This document shows, piece by piece, positions 45,150 to 54,283 of a stretch of 64,000 nucleotides of DNA; position 1 is the stretch's first letter, and each line of letters begins with the position of its first letter. A program made the translations under genes and the position numbers. The notes beneath the pieces are model-generated. The model saw only the letters and a list, made by a program, of their open reading frames with translations, did no database searches and was not told the DNA's origin. Source of the DNA: Paenibacillus polymyxa M1 (GTDB taxonomy: Bacteria; Bacillota; Bacilli; Paenibacillales; Paenibacillaceae); contig NC_017543.1 of assembly GCF_000237325.1 (NCBI RefSeq), positions 186,001 through 250,000 on the forward strand. The letters are read 5' to 3'.

Positions 45150-45335
45150 CAAAAAGCCCCTACCTGTTCAACTAGATGAGGGCTAAGTTATGCAGGACTA
45201 TGGTTTAACCAGTTAGTGGAAGTGACGCTGATCGAGGTAATAGCTTGTCTGGATCGTCACCGAAAATCAATCGATAGATCTGGTTCATCCTTCGCAAGCG
45301 GCCACGAAGCAAATCACGCAGAGATTGCATGCTGC
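45150..45335 (-). pseudogene. minus-strand gene relic with terminator
   Basis: On the minus strand RSMQSLRDLLRGRLRRMNQ and YRLIFGDDPDKLLPRSAS run to a stop at about 45213, followed by a terminator (AGCCCTCATC...GGTAGGGGCTTTTTG, 45183-45150). The upstream part has stops in all frames. It is richer in G+C than the surroundings. Probably the end of a captured gene; family unknown. Confidence 0.4.
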
Positions 45336-45589
45336 GAATAGCACACAGCCTTACAATTATTACACCGCACAGCGAACAGACCCCGGCGACGGGATCTGTT
45401 TTCTATGTCCGAGAATAAAAACATCCGTTGGTCATGACATGCGGTGGATGGGGTAATCCTTTCCGGATGCGCCACTCAATTACCCTTGAGATATTGGATG
45501 ATTAGTTTTTTATCCAAGGAATATTCATCTGAAATAATTTTCAAATAACTGAGCTTTCTTCACAATTTTAAAACAAACAACCCCGTCCG

Positions 45590-46186
45590 AAAGTATGTTA
45601 TATGGCCGCGAACTATGGCCTTCCCGGATTTACGTATCAACACCTGAAATACGTATCCAGTATGCTTATTAGGGAGCCGAAGTCTCTTCGGCACAGGCTT
45701 CATACCCGCTGATCCTTGCGAATCCCGGAACGGCTCTTCCAAGTTCCTCCACACGTCGCAAGCCAAAAATCTCGCGAGTCACGGATATATCGTGGCAGTG
45801 ATCGACCACACTTACAATACATTTGCAACCGAGTTTCCGGACGGTCGAATCACGACCAGCACAACCAACAACTTATTCTCGCCCGACCATGATTACCGGG
45901 CGGAAAGCGAAAATTGCGACAAGTTGGGAAAAGTTTTAACAGATTACAAGTCATTTAAAAGGGAGGATTGATCTCGGTCATGTCGGGGTGTTCGGTCATT
46001 CCATCAGCGGATCGACGGCCTTTGACACTTCTTACGATCCACGAATTGCCGGAAAGAGCGAACTCCGTTATCAATGCCTTTATGCTGTATTTCTTCGAGA
46101 TGTATCTGAAAAACCAAGGTGGAATCTTAATGAAAGGACCGGATAGCCGCTTTCCGGAGGTGAAGTTCGTAACCTCGCTATTCTAA
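45590..46186 (+). pseudogene. alpha/beta hydrolase relic (PAF-acetylhydrolase-like)
   Basis: Frameshifted pieces follow the order of an alpha/beta hydrolase: YPLILANPGTALPSSS, then SQAKNLASHGYIVAVIDHTY and a long lid region to a stop at 45971, then, in another frame, GHVGVFGHSISGSTAFDTSY (nucleophile elbow GHSISG) and DPRIAG. Stops separate the parts, so it is not functional. G+C content is above that of the neighbours. Confidence 0.6.
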
Positions 46187-46333
46187 AAAATTAATATTCA
46201 TATCATATATTTCCTATGGAATAATGGGTTAGCTTATTTACGAATTATCTTTTATATTTTTTTAAATATACTTTTCTTTACAAGAAGATAGGGTTTATGA
46301 AATAATGAATTTTGAAATCTTTATATATCTATC

Positions 46334-46404
46334 TAAGGGAAGCACCCTTGAACGAAAACATCCCACATCTGTGGGATATTCTGTCGTTCAAGGGTGCTTT
46401 TTAT
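46334..46404 (+). promoter_or_regulatory. class II leader terminator
   Basis: GGAAGCACCCTTGAACGA (46338-46355) pairs with TCGTTCAAGGGTGCTT (46384-46399) and encloses ATCCCACATCTGTGGGAT; TTTTATTTT follows. It stands directly before the gene at 46423. The promoter is not clear. Confidence 0.65.
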
Positions 46405-46422
46405 TTTGGGAGGAGCTCAACA

Positions 46423-47130
46423 ATGAAACAGATCCAACAAAGACAATTTCTTCACAACATGTATTTTTACAATCGTATGTTCAATTTTGAGGTGTACACC
46501 TTGCTACAATCTATGATTAATTGCAACTCAAGTATCCTTGTACATGGCCGTAAAGGTTCTGGTGGAGATGAATTACTTAAAACCTTATTTGATGCCAAAA
46601 GCAATTCTGTCTCAACATTGTATTTAGGTCCTGATTCCATTAAAAGTTTATATCCTCGTCGAAAAATCATGGAGATCAACAGCTCTGATTTCGATGCTAT
46701 GAATGTCTCACCTCTCGATTTCATTGGTTCGACTGCAGCTGTGATTAATGGACTAACAGCATCTAATATTAATTTATTTTTGTATATGTGTTCTACCGGA
46801 CATGGCTTGGCTTCATTAGAAGGAGAGACATTAAACTTTGCCCTGGACGAGGTTGCAGAGCTTTTAGAAAATAGTTCAAGAAGCATGGAGTCAATTGGTA
46901 CAATTGACTATGTGTTAACAGTTGAGGCTCACAAGTTAGTGTCCATTTCTGAAGTTATTTCAAAAGACGGTAAACACACACTTCAACCATTCGCAGAATT
47001 TGTTGGGGGTAATGAATATAGTTTTTACCCGTGTGTTACAACATCCAAAATTGACAAAATGAGATTAGAAAATTTCGAAGAGGCTGAACGGTTCATACAA
47101 TCGATTCAAACCTACTCTTCAAACTCATAA
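46423..47130 (+). CDS. VirB11/CpaF-like ATPase half with degenerate P-loop
   Basis: ATG 46423 has GGGAGGAG about 8 bases upstream. SILVHGRKGSGGDELLKTLF about residues 35-54 sits where secretion ATPases have GxxGSGKT(T/S), but the essential Lys is Gly. A later STGHGLASLEGE (about residue 124) parallels the TGHxGSxxTIHA box, and HKLVSISEVISKDGKHTLQP parallels the C-terminal strands of CpaF (roughly RKVxSISEI). The N-terminal domain of the family is absent. It could be a non-hydrolysing subunit or regulator of a transfer or pilus machine. Similarity is by pattern only. Confidence 0.5.
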   Translation: MKQIQQRQFLHNMYFYNRMFNFEVYTLLQSMINCNSSILVHGRKGSGGDELLKTLFDAKSNSVSTLYLGPDSIKSLYPRRKIMEINSSDFDAMNVSPLDFIGSTAAVINGLTASNINLFLYMCSTGHGLASLEGETLNFALDEVAELLENSSRSMESIGTIDYVLTVEAHKLVSISEVISKDGKHTLQPFAEFVGGNEYSFYPCVTTSKIDKMRLENFEEAERFIQSIQTYSSNS

Positions 47131-47144
47131 CTGAAATAACTAAA

Positions 47145-47175
47145 GAATGCCAGTAGCTTCAGGCTGCTGGCATTC
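47145..47175 (+). terminator. intrinsic-type hairpin
   Basis: GAATGCCAGTAGC pairs with GCTGCTGGCATTC just after the VirB11-like gene; the tail is only weakly T-rich. Confidence 0.65.
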
Positions 47176-47380
47176 TAGTAGTATATATTTTATGAGAAAA
47201 GAAGAAATAAACTGAATATTATCTTCACAAACCATTTGAGTTGATATTCTTAATTTTTATCAATATTAAGCGAGAATACTCCCATCCTCTGTAGGTGGGG
47301 GATGAATCGCTCTTCTTTGTCACTATATCGAACGTATGTGCTATAATATCTATATCTTACATGAAAGGAGGTTGTGTGGC

Positions 47381-48469
47381 ATGTTGCATCATAAAGCATT
47401 TAAGTACCGCATCTATCCAAATAAGGCACAACATGCCCTTATTCAGCAGATGTTTGGCTGTTGTCGCTTTGTGTTTAATCACTTTTTGCATTTGTGGAAT
47501 GACACGTATGCGGCGACAGGCAAAGGCTTATCCTACAACTCCTGTGCTACACAACTTCCTGCACTGAAAAAGGATCGTCCTTGGCTCAAGGACGTGGATA
47601 GTATTGCGTTGCAATCGGCTGTTCGAAACGTAGCAGATAGCTTTGATCGTTTCTTCAAAAAGCAGAATCAGGCTCCACGTTACAAAAGCCGTAAGCATCC
47701 TGTGCAAAGTTATACGACCAAATACACCAATGGCAATATTGCCGTGAATAATAACCAAATCAAGCTTCCTAAGCTTGGTTGGCTTCGCTTTGCCAATTCA
47801 AGAACATTGGAAGGACGCATTCTCTCTGCAACCATGCGAAGAAATGCGGCAGGGAAGTATTTCGTCTCCATTGTTTGTGAAGTCGAGATCCAGCCTTTGC
47901 CGCAAGCCAACAAGCACATTGGCGTTGATCTTGGCCTCAAAGAGTTTGCGGTTTGTTCGGATGGTTTGCGTATTGCCAACCCAAAAGTCTTTCGTAAACA
48001 TGAACAAAAACTAGCATTTTGGCAACGAAGGATGGCTCGCCGCAACAAAGGCGGCTCCAATTGGCAAAAAGCCAAGCAGAAGGTTGCCTGCATTCATGAA
48101 AAGATTGCCAATGTTCGCCATGATTTTTTGCATCAACTCACCACGAAGCTGATTCGTGAGAACCAAACGATTAGCATTGAACACTTGCGAGTTGCCAATA
48201 TGATGAAAAATCATAAGCTGGCAAAATCCATTGCGGATGCGTCCTGGAGTGAATTTCAACGCCAGCTTACTTATAAATCAGAATGGCACGGACGCACATT
48301 GAAAGTAGCCGACACCTTTGCTCCGACGAGTCAAACATGCCATGTGTGCGGCTTCGTACATAAAGAAGTCAAAAATCTCAAGGTGCGACAGTGGGAATGT
48401 CCTTCTTGTAAAACGCTACATGATCGGGACGAAAATGCCGCTCATAATATAAAAAAGGTTGCGGTGTAA
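47381..48469 (+). CDS. tnpB: TnpB RNA-guided nuclease
   Basis: ATG 47381 lies about 10 bases after AAGGAGG. The product (362 aa) has the N-terminal [20 protein letters not shown], Ruv[13 protein letters not shown] (catalytic Asp), Ruv[13 protein letters not shown] (catalytic Glu), the zinc finger CHVCG...CPSC and Ruv[14 protein letters not shown], so all catalytic residues are intact. Known TnpB proteins cut DNA guided by an RNA made from the element's right end, helping the transposon persist. Length is normal for the family. Confidence 0.9.
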   Translation: MLHHKAFKYRIYPNKAQHALIQQMFGCCRFVFNHFLHLWNDTYAATGKGLSYNSCATQLPALKKDRPWLKDVDSIALQSAVRNVADSFDRFFKKQNQAPRYKSRKHPVQSYTTKYTNGNIAVNNNQIKLPKLGWLRFANSRTLEGRILSATMRRNAAGKYFVSIVCEVEIQPLPQANKHIGVDLGLKEFAVCSDGLRIANPKVFRKHEQKLAFWQRRMARRNKGGSNWQKAKQKVACIHEKIANVRHDFLHQLTTKLIRENQTISIEHLRVANMMKNHKLAKSIADASWSEFQRQLTYKSEWHGRTLKVADTFAPTSQTCHVCGFVHKEVKNLKVRQWECPSCKTLHDRDENAAHNIKKVAV

Positions 48470-48587
48470 ACTACAACCTCTGAACTGTGGGAACCACAGG
48501 GATCGCTTGGTCAACTTCGAACCACTAGGTTCGACTACCCAAGAATCCCCCACTTCAAGCATTAGCTAAGTGGTGGGAGTGTTCAAC
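48470..48587 (+). ncRNA. putative right-end guide RNA (omega/reRNA)
   Basis: Between the tnpB stop and the element's right end are stable hairpins (CTGTGG/CCACAG; AACCACTAGGTT-type; CCCCCACTT/AAGTGGTGGG), in the place where guide RNAs of TnpB are made. The guide segment would be the bases directly after the end (from about 48588, starting ATATATTC). Confidence 0.5.
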
Positions 48588-49000
48588 ATATATTCTTGTA
48601 GCTCTTTTGGAGGCATTAATCCCGAATCTTTTTGCTCAATAGCAGAGTTTAGCATGTAATTGTTCGTGCGTCCCAGTTCATAAACCCTTTCATAAGCTTC
48701 ATGTACGGCATCCATCCATTTATCTACAAATTCTTTTGGAATAGAAAAGATTTTAAGATCCAGTTTACTTAGTGCAGAATTTATAGTATCTGCTTTTACT
48801 ACCGGGAGCCATAAGCCCTGGTCATGGAAATAAGAAGAGAGTTCGATACTTTGGATATCCCCACCTGTACTAATAAACTCGATATTATCAAGTAACGTTA
48901 TAGATGGGGCCAATGCTAACCAGATTCCGTCCCCATATCTTTCACGCCAACTAAGCATAGACCAATTATTTTCTGCGATTAAATCATTTATATTCGGCAA
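48566..49000 (-). CDS. hypothetical protein, 144 aa, C-terminus supplied by the IS end
   Basis: On the minus strand GAAAGGG precedes TTG 49000 by about 11 bases. The product MPNINDLIAENNWSMLSWRE is soluble and helical in its second half (VDKWMDAVHEAYERVYELG). The last residues (about LNTPTT) are encoded by the right end of the TnpB element, so the original C-terminus has been replaced or cut. Function unknown. Confidence 0.55.
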   Translation of the reverse strand: MPNINDLIAENNWSMLSWRERYGDGIWLALAPSITLLDNIEFISTGGDIQSIELSSYFHDQGLWLPVVKADTINSALSKLDLKIFSIPKEFVDKWMDAVHEAYERVYELGRTNNYMLNSAIEQKDSGLMPPKELQEYMLNTPTT

Positions 49001-49074
49001 TTTAAATGCGCCCTTTCAATCAGTTTTTTTATATAAATATCAGTGCTTTATTTTCTAAAGAATAGCCATAGTTG

Positions 49075-49536
49075 TTATTGAAAAGATAAATCCGAAACAT
49101 GAACTAATTCATAGTATTCGGAGTTTACGAAGAGGTCTTCAGGGGAAATTCCACTTGAACTAATATTTGCTACAGACTTTTTGGCTTCGAATTCGCTAAG
49201 TTCCTTAGTCGTCTCCGGTAGTTTAAAAAGAAGAACTAAAAATTTCTTTAAATTTGGTTTATAGAGTGTAGTTGAATCCACACATACATCAATACTTTCT
49301 CTAAAGCCGGTCGATACCTCTGCATAGAGCAGGTTAGTTTCATAATCAAGGCTCAAAGCTAAAAACTTCTGGCTAGGAGAAAAATTAGCTGGATCGGAAA
49401 CCACCGAATAAAATACACGCTTTAATAAAGAAATAGCTTCCTCAAATTCTAATGATTCAATTACTTTATTTTTAAAATGCGGTGAACCAGCTTTTTTTAA
49501 TTCTGAATAAAGATCTTGAATATTTCTTTGTAGCAT
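49075..49536 (-). CDS. hypothetical protein, 153 aa
   Basis: ATG 49536 (MLQRNIQDLYSELKKAG) is preceded by GGAGG at about 8 bases; an upstream in-frame ATG lacks one. Soluble protein: a helical N-terminus, then strands (FLALSLDYETNLLYAEVSTG) and a C-terminal helix-rich part ending YELVHVSDLSFQ. Unrecognised. It is 74 bases upstream of the 144-residue gene and probably co-transcribed with it. Confidence 0.55.
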   Translation of the reverse strand: MLQRNIQDLYSELKKAGSPHFKNKVIESLEFEEAISLLKRVFYSVVSDPANFSPSQKFLALSLDYETNLLYAEVSTGFRESIDVCVDSTTLYKPNLKKFLVLLFKLPETTKELSEFEAKKSVANISSSGISPEDLFVNSEYYELVHVSDLSFQ

Positions 49537-49936
49537 CCTGTATTCCTCCAATATAAAATTCAGTCCATAGACTAGTGCAATTATAAACGGCATGTTTTAA
49601 ATCGAGAAACAAAGACATTGAGGACTGAACTTTAGATCAGATAACTGTCTTAGGGAAGAGGAACTTTATTCGCAGAACTTTTTCTAAAGCTGGTTAAATA
49701 CATCATTATTTAATAGAGTATTTTCTTCTATGATAATGCAAGACTCTTTAAAGAGAGTCAAAATATTAGTCTCTATGTCCACTGTTATTTATGACTAAGT
49801 GTTTATAAGGATTATCATTTTAGAACGAAAGTCCAATTCTTTTCTCTGTAATTCTTTTTTAGTAACAAGATATCCCTTTAAGATATTAATTAACTGATAG
49901 ATAATGGGATACTACTCGATATTGTCATAATCATAT
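49537..49936. other. intergenic, no gene seen
   Basis: Divergent region between the 153-residue gene and the coupling-protein leader. No open frame of note; short A/T-rich repeats only. Confidence 0.4.
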
Positions 49937-50027
49937 ATAATAAGCAGAAATATTTAAATGCATACTAAAATTACACCGGAAGCACCGGGAACAAACCTTA
50001 TTTAAGGTTTGTTCCCGGTGTTTTTTT
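49937..50027 (+). promoter_or_regulatory. class II leader of the coupling-protein gene
   Basis: A -10-like TATAAT lies at about 49937 without a clear -35. CACCGGGAACAAACCTT (49983-49999) pairs perfectly over 17 bases with AAGGTTTGTTCCCGGTG (50004-50020) and is followed by eight T. GGAAGCACC, the class II signature, is at 49978-49986. Confidence 0.7.
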
Positions 50028-50135
50028 GCATGAAGAAAAGGAGGGAATAGTAACTGATCATGCACGCACCATCTAATTTACACAGAGCAATTCAAACCTG
50101 ATTTTTAAGCAGGGTAAAAGAAAGGAGACTTTTTT

Positions 50136-53100
50136 TTGGAAATAAACATGCAGCAGGAAGATGAACAAGAATCAATGACTCCGATAAAAGCTCTATATCG
50201 GAAATACTGGGTTGATAATCGTGAACGAATCATGGAAATATATCGTATCTATTTTCATACCATATTCGTTTCCATACTCATGGTTGTGAACGTGGTTACT
50301 GCTTACTCTGCAACTATCATATATTTTGCACAATGGAATCATAAGGAGGGTAGTATTGAATCCTTCTTAACCTTGTTTTTTCCTTATCCGCCTCATTTTA
50401 TGACAGGCATATTAAGTATACCTTTCGTTGAATTAGACGCACATCTGGTATCGTGGTTCTTAGTATTTCTTAACCTTCCATTATTGACGTGGCTTTACTC
50501 TACAATTACTCAACCAATTAAGAGAGGATATAAAACCTACATTGATTGGAGAAGTAGGAAGGGACGAATATTTTCAGCTCTACTAAATGGAGTATCTTTA
50601 GTAGCACACTATTGTGCAATTTTTGCTTGGTATGTTGAACATTACATGTTTGATTTCTTTAATGGTATTCGATCAGATGCACCCTATCTTGTCGTTAAAT
50701 CCATGGCTAGTTTCGGTTATTTACTTATGTGCGTTCCGGTATTCATTTGTTTGACAGGTGGATACCTACTTATGAAGCAATTTCATATGAACGAAGATTT
50801 AAGAAAAATGTTCTTCAAGTGGGAGTTTGGGCTTTTGGCCAGTCAATCATTTTCATTACGTTCAAACAGGGCTGACGTAATTATTGGTTGGGAAAAAGCA
50901 ACAAACAAACCGATTGTTTTAGTAGAAAGCGCCCGTTTTCTCCATGAATTAGTAAACGGGGCGACTGGTACGGGTAAAACGTCAACAACTATCTTAATAA
51001 GAATTGTACAAGATTTAATACGTATTGCACGAGGGAAGAAGATAGGTATTTGTGTACTAGAACCAAAAGGGGACCTGATTCGTGATGTACTTAAGTTGTG
51101 TGATAAACTCGGTATCCCAAAAAGCAAGATAAAAGTTGTTGATCCAACTGATTTAATACACTCCACAAAATTCAATCCTTTTATAGGCCCGATGGAGGTG
51201 GCAGCTGAAACATTCCGGGGTGTCCTGGATGCTTTGGCTGGGGATCAAGATGAATTTTTCAAAGGTCAGCAATCGGAAACGGCAGCCTTGTACACTATGC
51301 TTGGAAAAATCCGTCATGGTAATTTGTTTTCAATTGTTCATATGCAAAGAATGTATAGTGATCCAAGATATCTTGCTAACATGACTGAAGAAGTGCGATC
51401 ATGGATCACTAAAAATTTAGAAAACTCATCACTTTCACAGGAAACTCAAGTTTTATTGGACCGATATGAGAGAGTATGTTCCTATTTTGAAAATGAGGTT
51501 ATTGAATATAAAACCTACAGGGATAAAGAACAAAGAATTATGCCCGTTTTATACCCTGATGGTCACAAGTATGAGGGATTGCAAGTAGTTGATAATAAAA
51601 AAGACAAGTTTATTACAGGAGCAAAAAAGTATGTCAACGACATATGCATGAATGCTATGCTATCTCAACTTATGATTGCAAACGAGGGTGAAGAAGTGCT
51701 GGATATTGACAAGTTCCTTGCCGAAGGAGGAGTCCTTCTTGTTAATACAGCACTTGGAGAATTAGAAGAGTTAAGTATGAGTTTTGGCCAATTCTTTATT
51801 CGTCAGTTCCAATCTAGCGTTTTTAGAAGACCGCCAGAAGATTCTTTTTTCAAACGCATTCCGATTTTTTTTACTATAGACGAATTCCCACTTTATATTA
51901 ACGAGGCATTTGTGCGTTTGCTGACGCTGGGACGCACCTATTTAGTCGGAACCTTGATTGCAATACAGTCATTAGGGCAGCTTGAATCTGTTGTTCGTGG
52001 GTACGAGCGAACGATCATGTCCAATGCTTCTAATAAGACAGTTTTTGGACGTGGAGAGGTTACTGATGATGAACTGTTCAGTAAACTGTTTGGGGAAGAA
52101 CCTGAAGTCGAGGAGAGTTTGAATGAATCTGTAACACCAATCAGCATGCCTAATCCCACTGTTGGGTACAGATATAACACGGCACGCCAACTTACACCTC
52201 GATTTACCCCTACAGAGATTAGAGAACAAGAATTTAAAAATTTTATAGTTCAAATGGTAGGTGAAGATGGTTCATTACAAGTTCCTGTTCAAGCATATGG
52301 AAAATTTATTGACGAAACGAAATTCTTAAAGCGATTTATAAAAATTGGTGAAGCTGAATTAGAAACAAGTAAATATAAATCCTTAGGAAGTCCAATGAAG
52401 TGGATTCAAAAACTTGCTATCGATACAGCAGATAAAATTAAACCCTTGGATATATTGGACAAAAAACAAGAAAAAGTTGAGTCGACAGAATTGGAGGAAA
52501 CTACTGAAGAGCAAAAGGAAACATCAGATCTTATAGAGGAGGAAATAGTAACACCCATGAAGTCTCCGCAAAATAATGCTCTTCCTATCCGAACTGAAGA
52601 AACCACAGAGGTGGTGAAAATTGATTACAGTAACAGTAAAGTAGAAGAACCACCTGTAAAAGTAGATCTGCTTAAGGACCAAAGCGACGAAGTTAAAGAT
52701 GGCGAAAAGTGGATCATTGAAATGCCAGCTCCTCCAGATCCTAGTGATGCGTTAGAGCAGAAAGAAACAGATTTCTTCTTTTATGAGGGGCTAAACCCAG
52801 AATCAATAAATTCTAATTCTTATAAAGAGACTGTTCTTAAGGATGATATCATAGAATATTCGGAACCTAATAAAGAGACCGGTTCAGCAATTGAAGAATT
52901 AGTTCGTGAAGTATCTGGGGAAACGAGTTTTGTTAATAACAATCAAATAGCTCAGCAAAAAAATCAAAAAGCAATGGAAGAATGGAACATATTTGATTTG
53001 GTTGCAAGTGATGTTGAACTACCCGTATCAGGGGAGTCCGATGAAAATTCATTTTTTACTACACAGAACATTCAGACTACTGATGATACAACTCGAGAAA

Positions 53101-53198
53101 GTGCCTCTTACCAATCTTCATCGGCTAAATCTCAAGAACAAACCTTTGCAAATTCAAAGGTAAATAATCTATTGGATGTTGAAACAGACGACCTGTAG
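50136..53198 (+). CDS. VirD4/TraG-type coupling ATPase, 1020 aa
   Basis: Inner-membrane ATPase that brings plasmid DNA to a secretion channel. Four membrane helices lie within residues about 35-220. The cytoplasmic part holds Walker A GATGTGKTS at about 274-282, an ICVLEPKGDLIRDVLKLC strand and Walker B FFTIDEF at about 580. Residues after about 730 form a long acidic, low-complexity tail (EESLNESVTP, EETTEEQKET and similar) that is unusual in length; such tails may bind DNA-transfer partners. TTG 50136 lies 9 bases after AAAGGAG. No VirB4, VirB6 or VirB8 gene was found in the window, so the channel must be elsewhere. Confidence 0.8.
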   Translation: MEINMQQEDEQESMTPIKALYRKYWVDNRERIMEIYRIYFHTIFVSILMVVNVVTAYSATIIYFAQWNHKEGSIESFLTLFFPYPPHFMTGILSIPFVELDAHLVSWFLVFLNLPLLTWLYSTITQPIKRGYKTYIDWRSRKGRIFSALLNGVSLVAHYCAIFAWYVEHYMFDFFNGIRSDAPYLVVKSMASFGYLLMCVPVFICLTGGYLLMKQFHMNEDLRKMFFKWEFGLLASQSFSLRSNRADVIIGWEKATNKPIVLVESARFLHELVNGATGTGKTSTTILIRIVQDLIRIARGKKIGICVLEPKGDLIRDVLKLCDKLGIPKSKIKVVDPTDLIHSTKFNPFIGPMEVAAETFRGVLDALAGDQDEFFKGQQSETAALYTMLGKIRHGNLFSIVHMQRMYSDPRYLANMTEEVRSWITKNLENSSLSQETQVLLDRYERVCSYFENEVIEYKTYRDKEQRIMPVLYPDGHKYEGLQVVDNKKDKFITGAKKYVNDICMNAMLSQLMIANEGEEVLDIDKFLAEGGVLLVNTALGELEELSMSFGQFFIRQFQSSVFRRPPEDSFFKRIPIFFTIDEFPLYINEAFVRLLTLGRTYLVGTLIAIQSLGQLESVVRGYERTIMSNASNKTVFGRGEVTDDELFSKLFGEEPEVEESLNESVTPISMPNPTVGYRYNTARQLTPRFTPTEIREQEFKNFIVQMVGEDGSLQVPVQAYGKFIDETKFLKRFIKIGEAELETSKYKSLGSPMKWIQKLAIDTADKIKPLDILDKKQEKVESTELEETTEEQKETSDLIEEEIVTPMKSPQNNALPIRTEETTEVVKIDYSNSKVEEPPVKVDLLKDQSDEVKDGEKWIIEMPAPPDPSDALEQKETDFFFYEGLNPESINSNSYKETVLKDDIIEYSEPNKETGSAIEELVREVSGETSFVNNNQIAQQKNQKAMEEWNIFDLVASDVELPVSGESDENSFFTTQNIQTTDDTTRESASYQSSSAKSQEQTFANSKVNNLLDVETDDL

Positions 53199-53316
53199 TT
53201 GACAATTAGTTTAGAACTAAATAATATATGTTTTAGATAGACGACGCATACGAAACAAAAAGAGGGAGCACCTCTAGGGAACGGGCTAATAGCCCGTCCT
53301 TAGAGGTGCTCTTTTT
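53199..53316 (+). promoter_or_regulatory. class II leader: strong promoter and GGAGCACC terminator
   Basis: TTGACA (53199-53204) and TAATAT (53222-53227), spacer 17, overlap the end of the coupling-protein gene. AGCACCTCTAAGG-type arm (53267-53279) pairs with CCTTAGAGGTGCT (53298-53310), enclosing ACGGGCTAATAGCCCGT, then TTTTTCG. It drives the S1-domain and replication-relaxation-like genes. Confidence 0.8.
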
Positions 53317-53360
53317 CGTCTGATTTGAAATTTTAAAATAGCAGAAGGAAGGTGCCTCAA

Positions 53361-54281
53361 TTGGCAGCAAGACTAGGAATTGATAATATGGAAGAATATG
53401 AAGGATTAAACAATGAGGAAGTAGCTTGGTCAAAACTTCGAGATGCAAAAAATCGCAAGCGTGTCTTATTCGCTCGAGCCGTTGGTTTAGAAGATGTAGC
53501 TTTCGGTAGTCTCTCGATGCCATGTCTAAAACTGAACTTTGAAGGTATTTTTGGTTATCTCCCTCAAAACAAAATCGATAATTATGAATTCAAAGGTTTA
53601 CACAATTTTTTAGGTAAAACCTTTGAATTTGTAGTTGAAGAACTTATCACGGAAGAAAGTAATAAGACAGGGACGTTTGTTGCAAATAGAATTGAAGCAC
53701 TGAGAATTCTGGCTAATCGATTCTGGAATAAGGCCCAAACTGACCGAATTTACGAGGCATTTATACGTGGTATTGACCCTTATAACTTATACCTACTTGT
53801 TGAGGGCGTTGCTGTTAGAATGCATCGTACAGAAGTAGATTACAGCCTTTATGAGGATCTAAGAGAGATTTTTAACATTGGGGATAGCATCGAGGTTAAG
53901 ATTACAACGCTTGAGAAACCTGAAGAAGGTATTTCTGATGGATTTTTGGAGGTAAGTGCACGAATTCTTAATAAAGACCCATGGGATAATATCATCAATT
54001 ATAAAGAAAAAAGTTTCTATTTGGGGAAATTGACTAGGATTCGCCCTGATCTGGGCTTTTTTATCGAGTTGGAGCCAGGACTCTCAGTTTTATGTAATGT
54101 TCCACCTGGAGCACATGGAAAGAAGTTTAAAAAGGGCGATGAGCTTGAAGTCAAAATTAGCACCATTGATAAAGAAGAACGTCGAATCCGTGGTTTAATA
54201 ATACTTCCTCGAAATAGAATTGGGGCATCTAGTAAGAACTTTAGAAATAGTGTTTTACGTCGGGGAGCTAGTAGAGGTTAA
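53361..54281 (+). CDS. S1-domain RNA-binding-like protein, 306 aa
   Basis: TTG 53361 lies about 9 bases after AAGGAAGG; GTG 53352 is too close to it. The N-terminal 130 residues are mixed (FEGIFGYLPQNKIDNYEFKG, RIEALRILANRFWNKAQTDR). About 165-200 (FNIGDSIEVKITTLEKPEEG) and 212-285 (YLGKLTRIRPDLGFFIELEP then FKKGDELEVKISTIDKEERR) form one or two S1-type beta barrels, which in known proteins bind RNA. Its neighbours are transfer genes; an RNA-binding protein here is unexpected. It overlaps the spacing of the next gene (2 bases), so the two are coupled. Confidence 0.65.
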   Translation: MAARLGIDNMEEYEGLNNEEVAWSKLRDAKNRKRVLFARAVGLEDVAFGSLSMPCLKLNFEGIFGYLPQNKIDNYEFKGLHNFLGKTFEFVVEELITEESNKTGTFVANRIEALRILANRFWNKAQTDRIYEAFIRGIDPYNLYLLVEGVAVRMHRTEVDYSLYEDLREIFNIGDSIEVKITTLEKPEEGISDGFLEVSARILNKDPWDNIINYKEKSFYLGKLTRIRPDLGFFIELEPGLSVLCNVPPGAHGKKFKKGDELEVKISTIDKEERRIRGLIILPRNRIGASSKNFRNSVLRRGASRG

Positions 54282-54283
54282 TC

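Larger units (their letters stand above)
47274..48587 (+). mobile_element. IS200/IS605-group element with tnpB only (IS1341 type)
   Basis: The element is bounded on the left by AATACTCCCA and a small hairpin (CATCC...GGATG) and on the right by a hairpin region ending TGGGAGTGTT; the two ends form an imperfect inverted repeat. It carries only tnpB; no tnpA is present, so movement would need one from elsewhere. The right end lies inside the 3' part of a minus-strand gene and supplies its last codons. Confidence 0.7.

Noticed and set aside
47336..47380. Upstream ATG for tnpB
   Set aside because: The extra codons contain the AAGGAGG ribosome site of ATG 47381.
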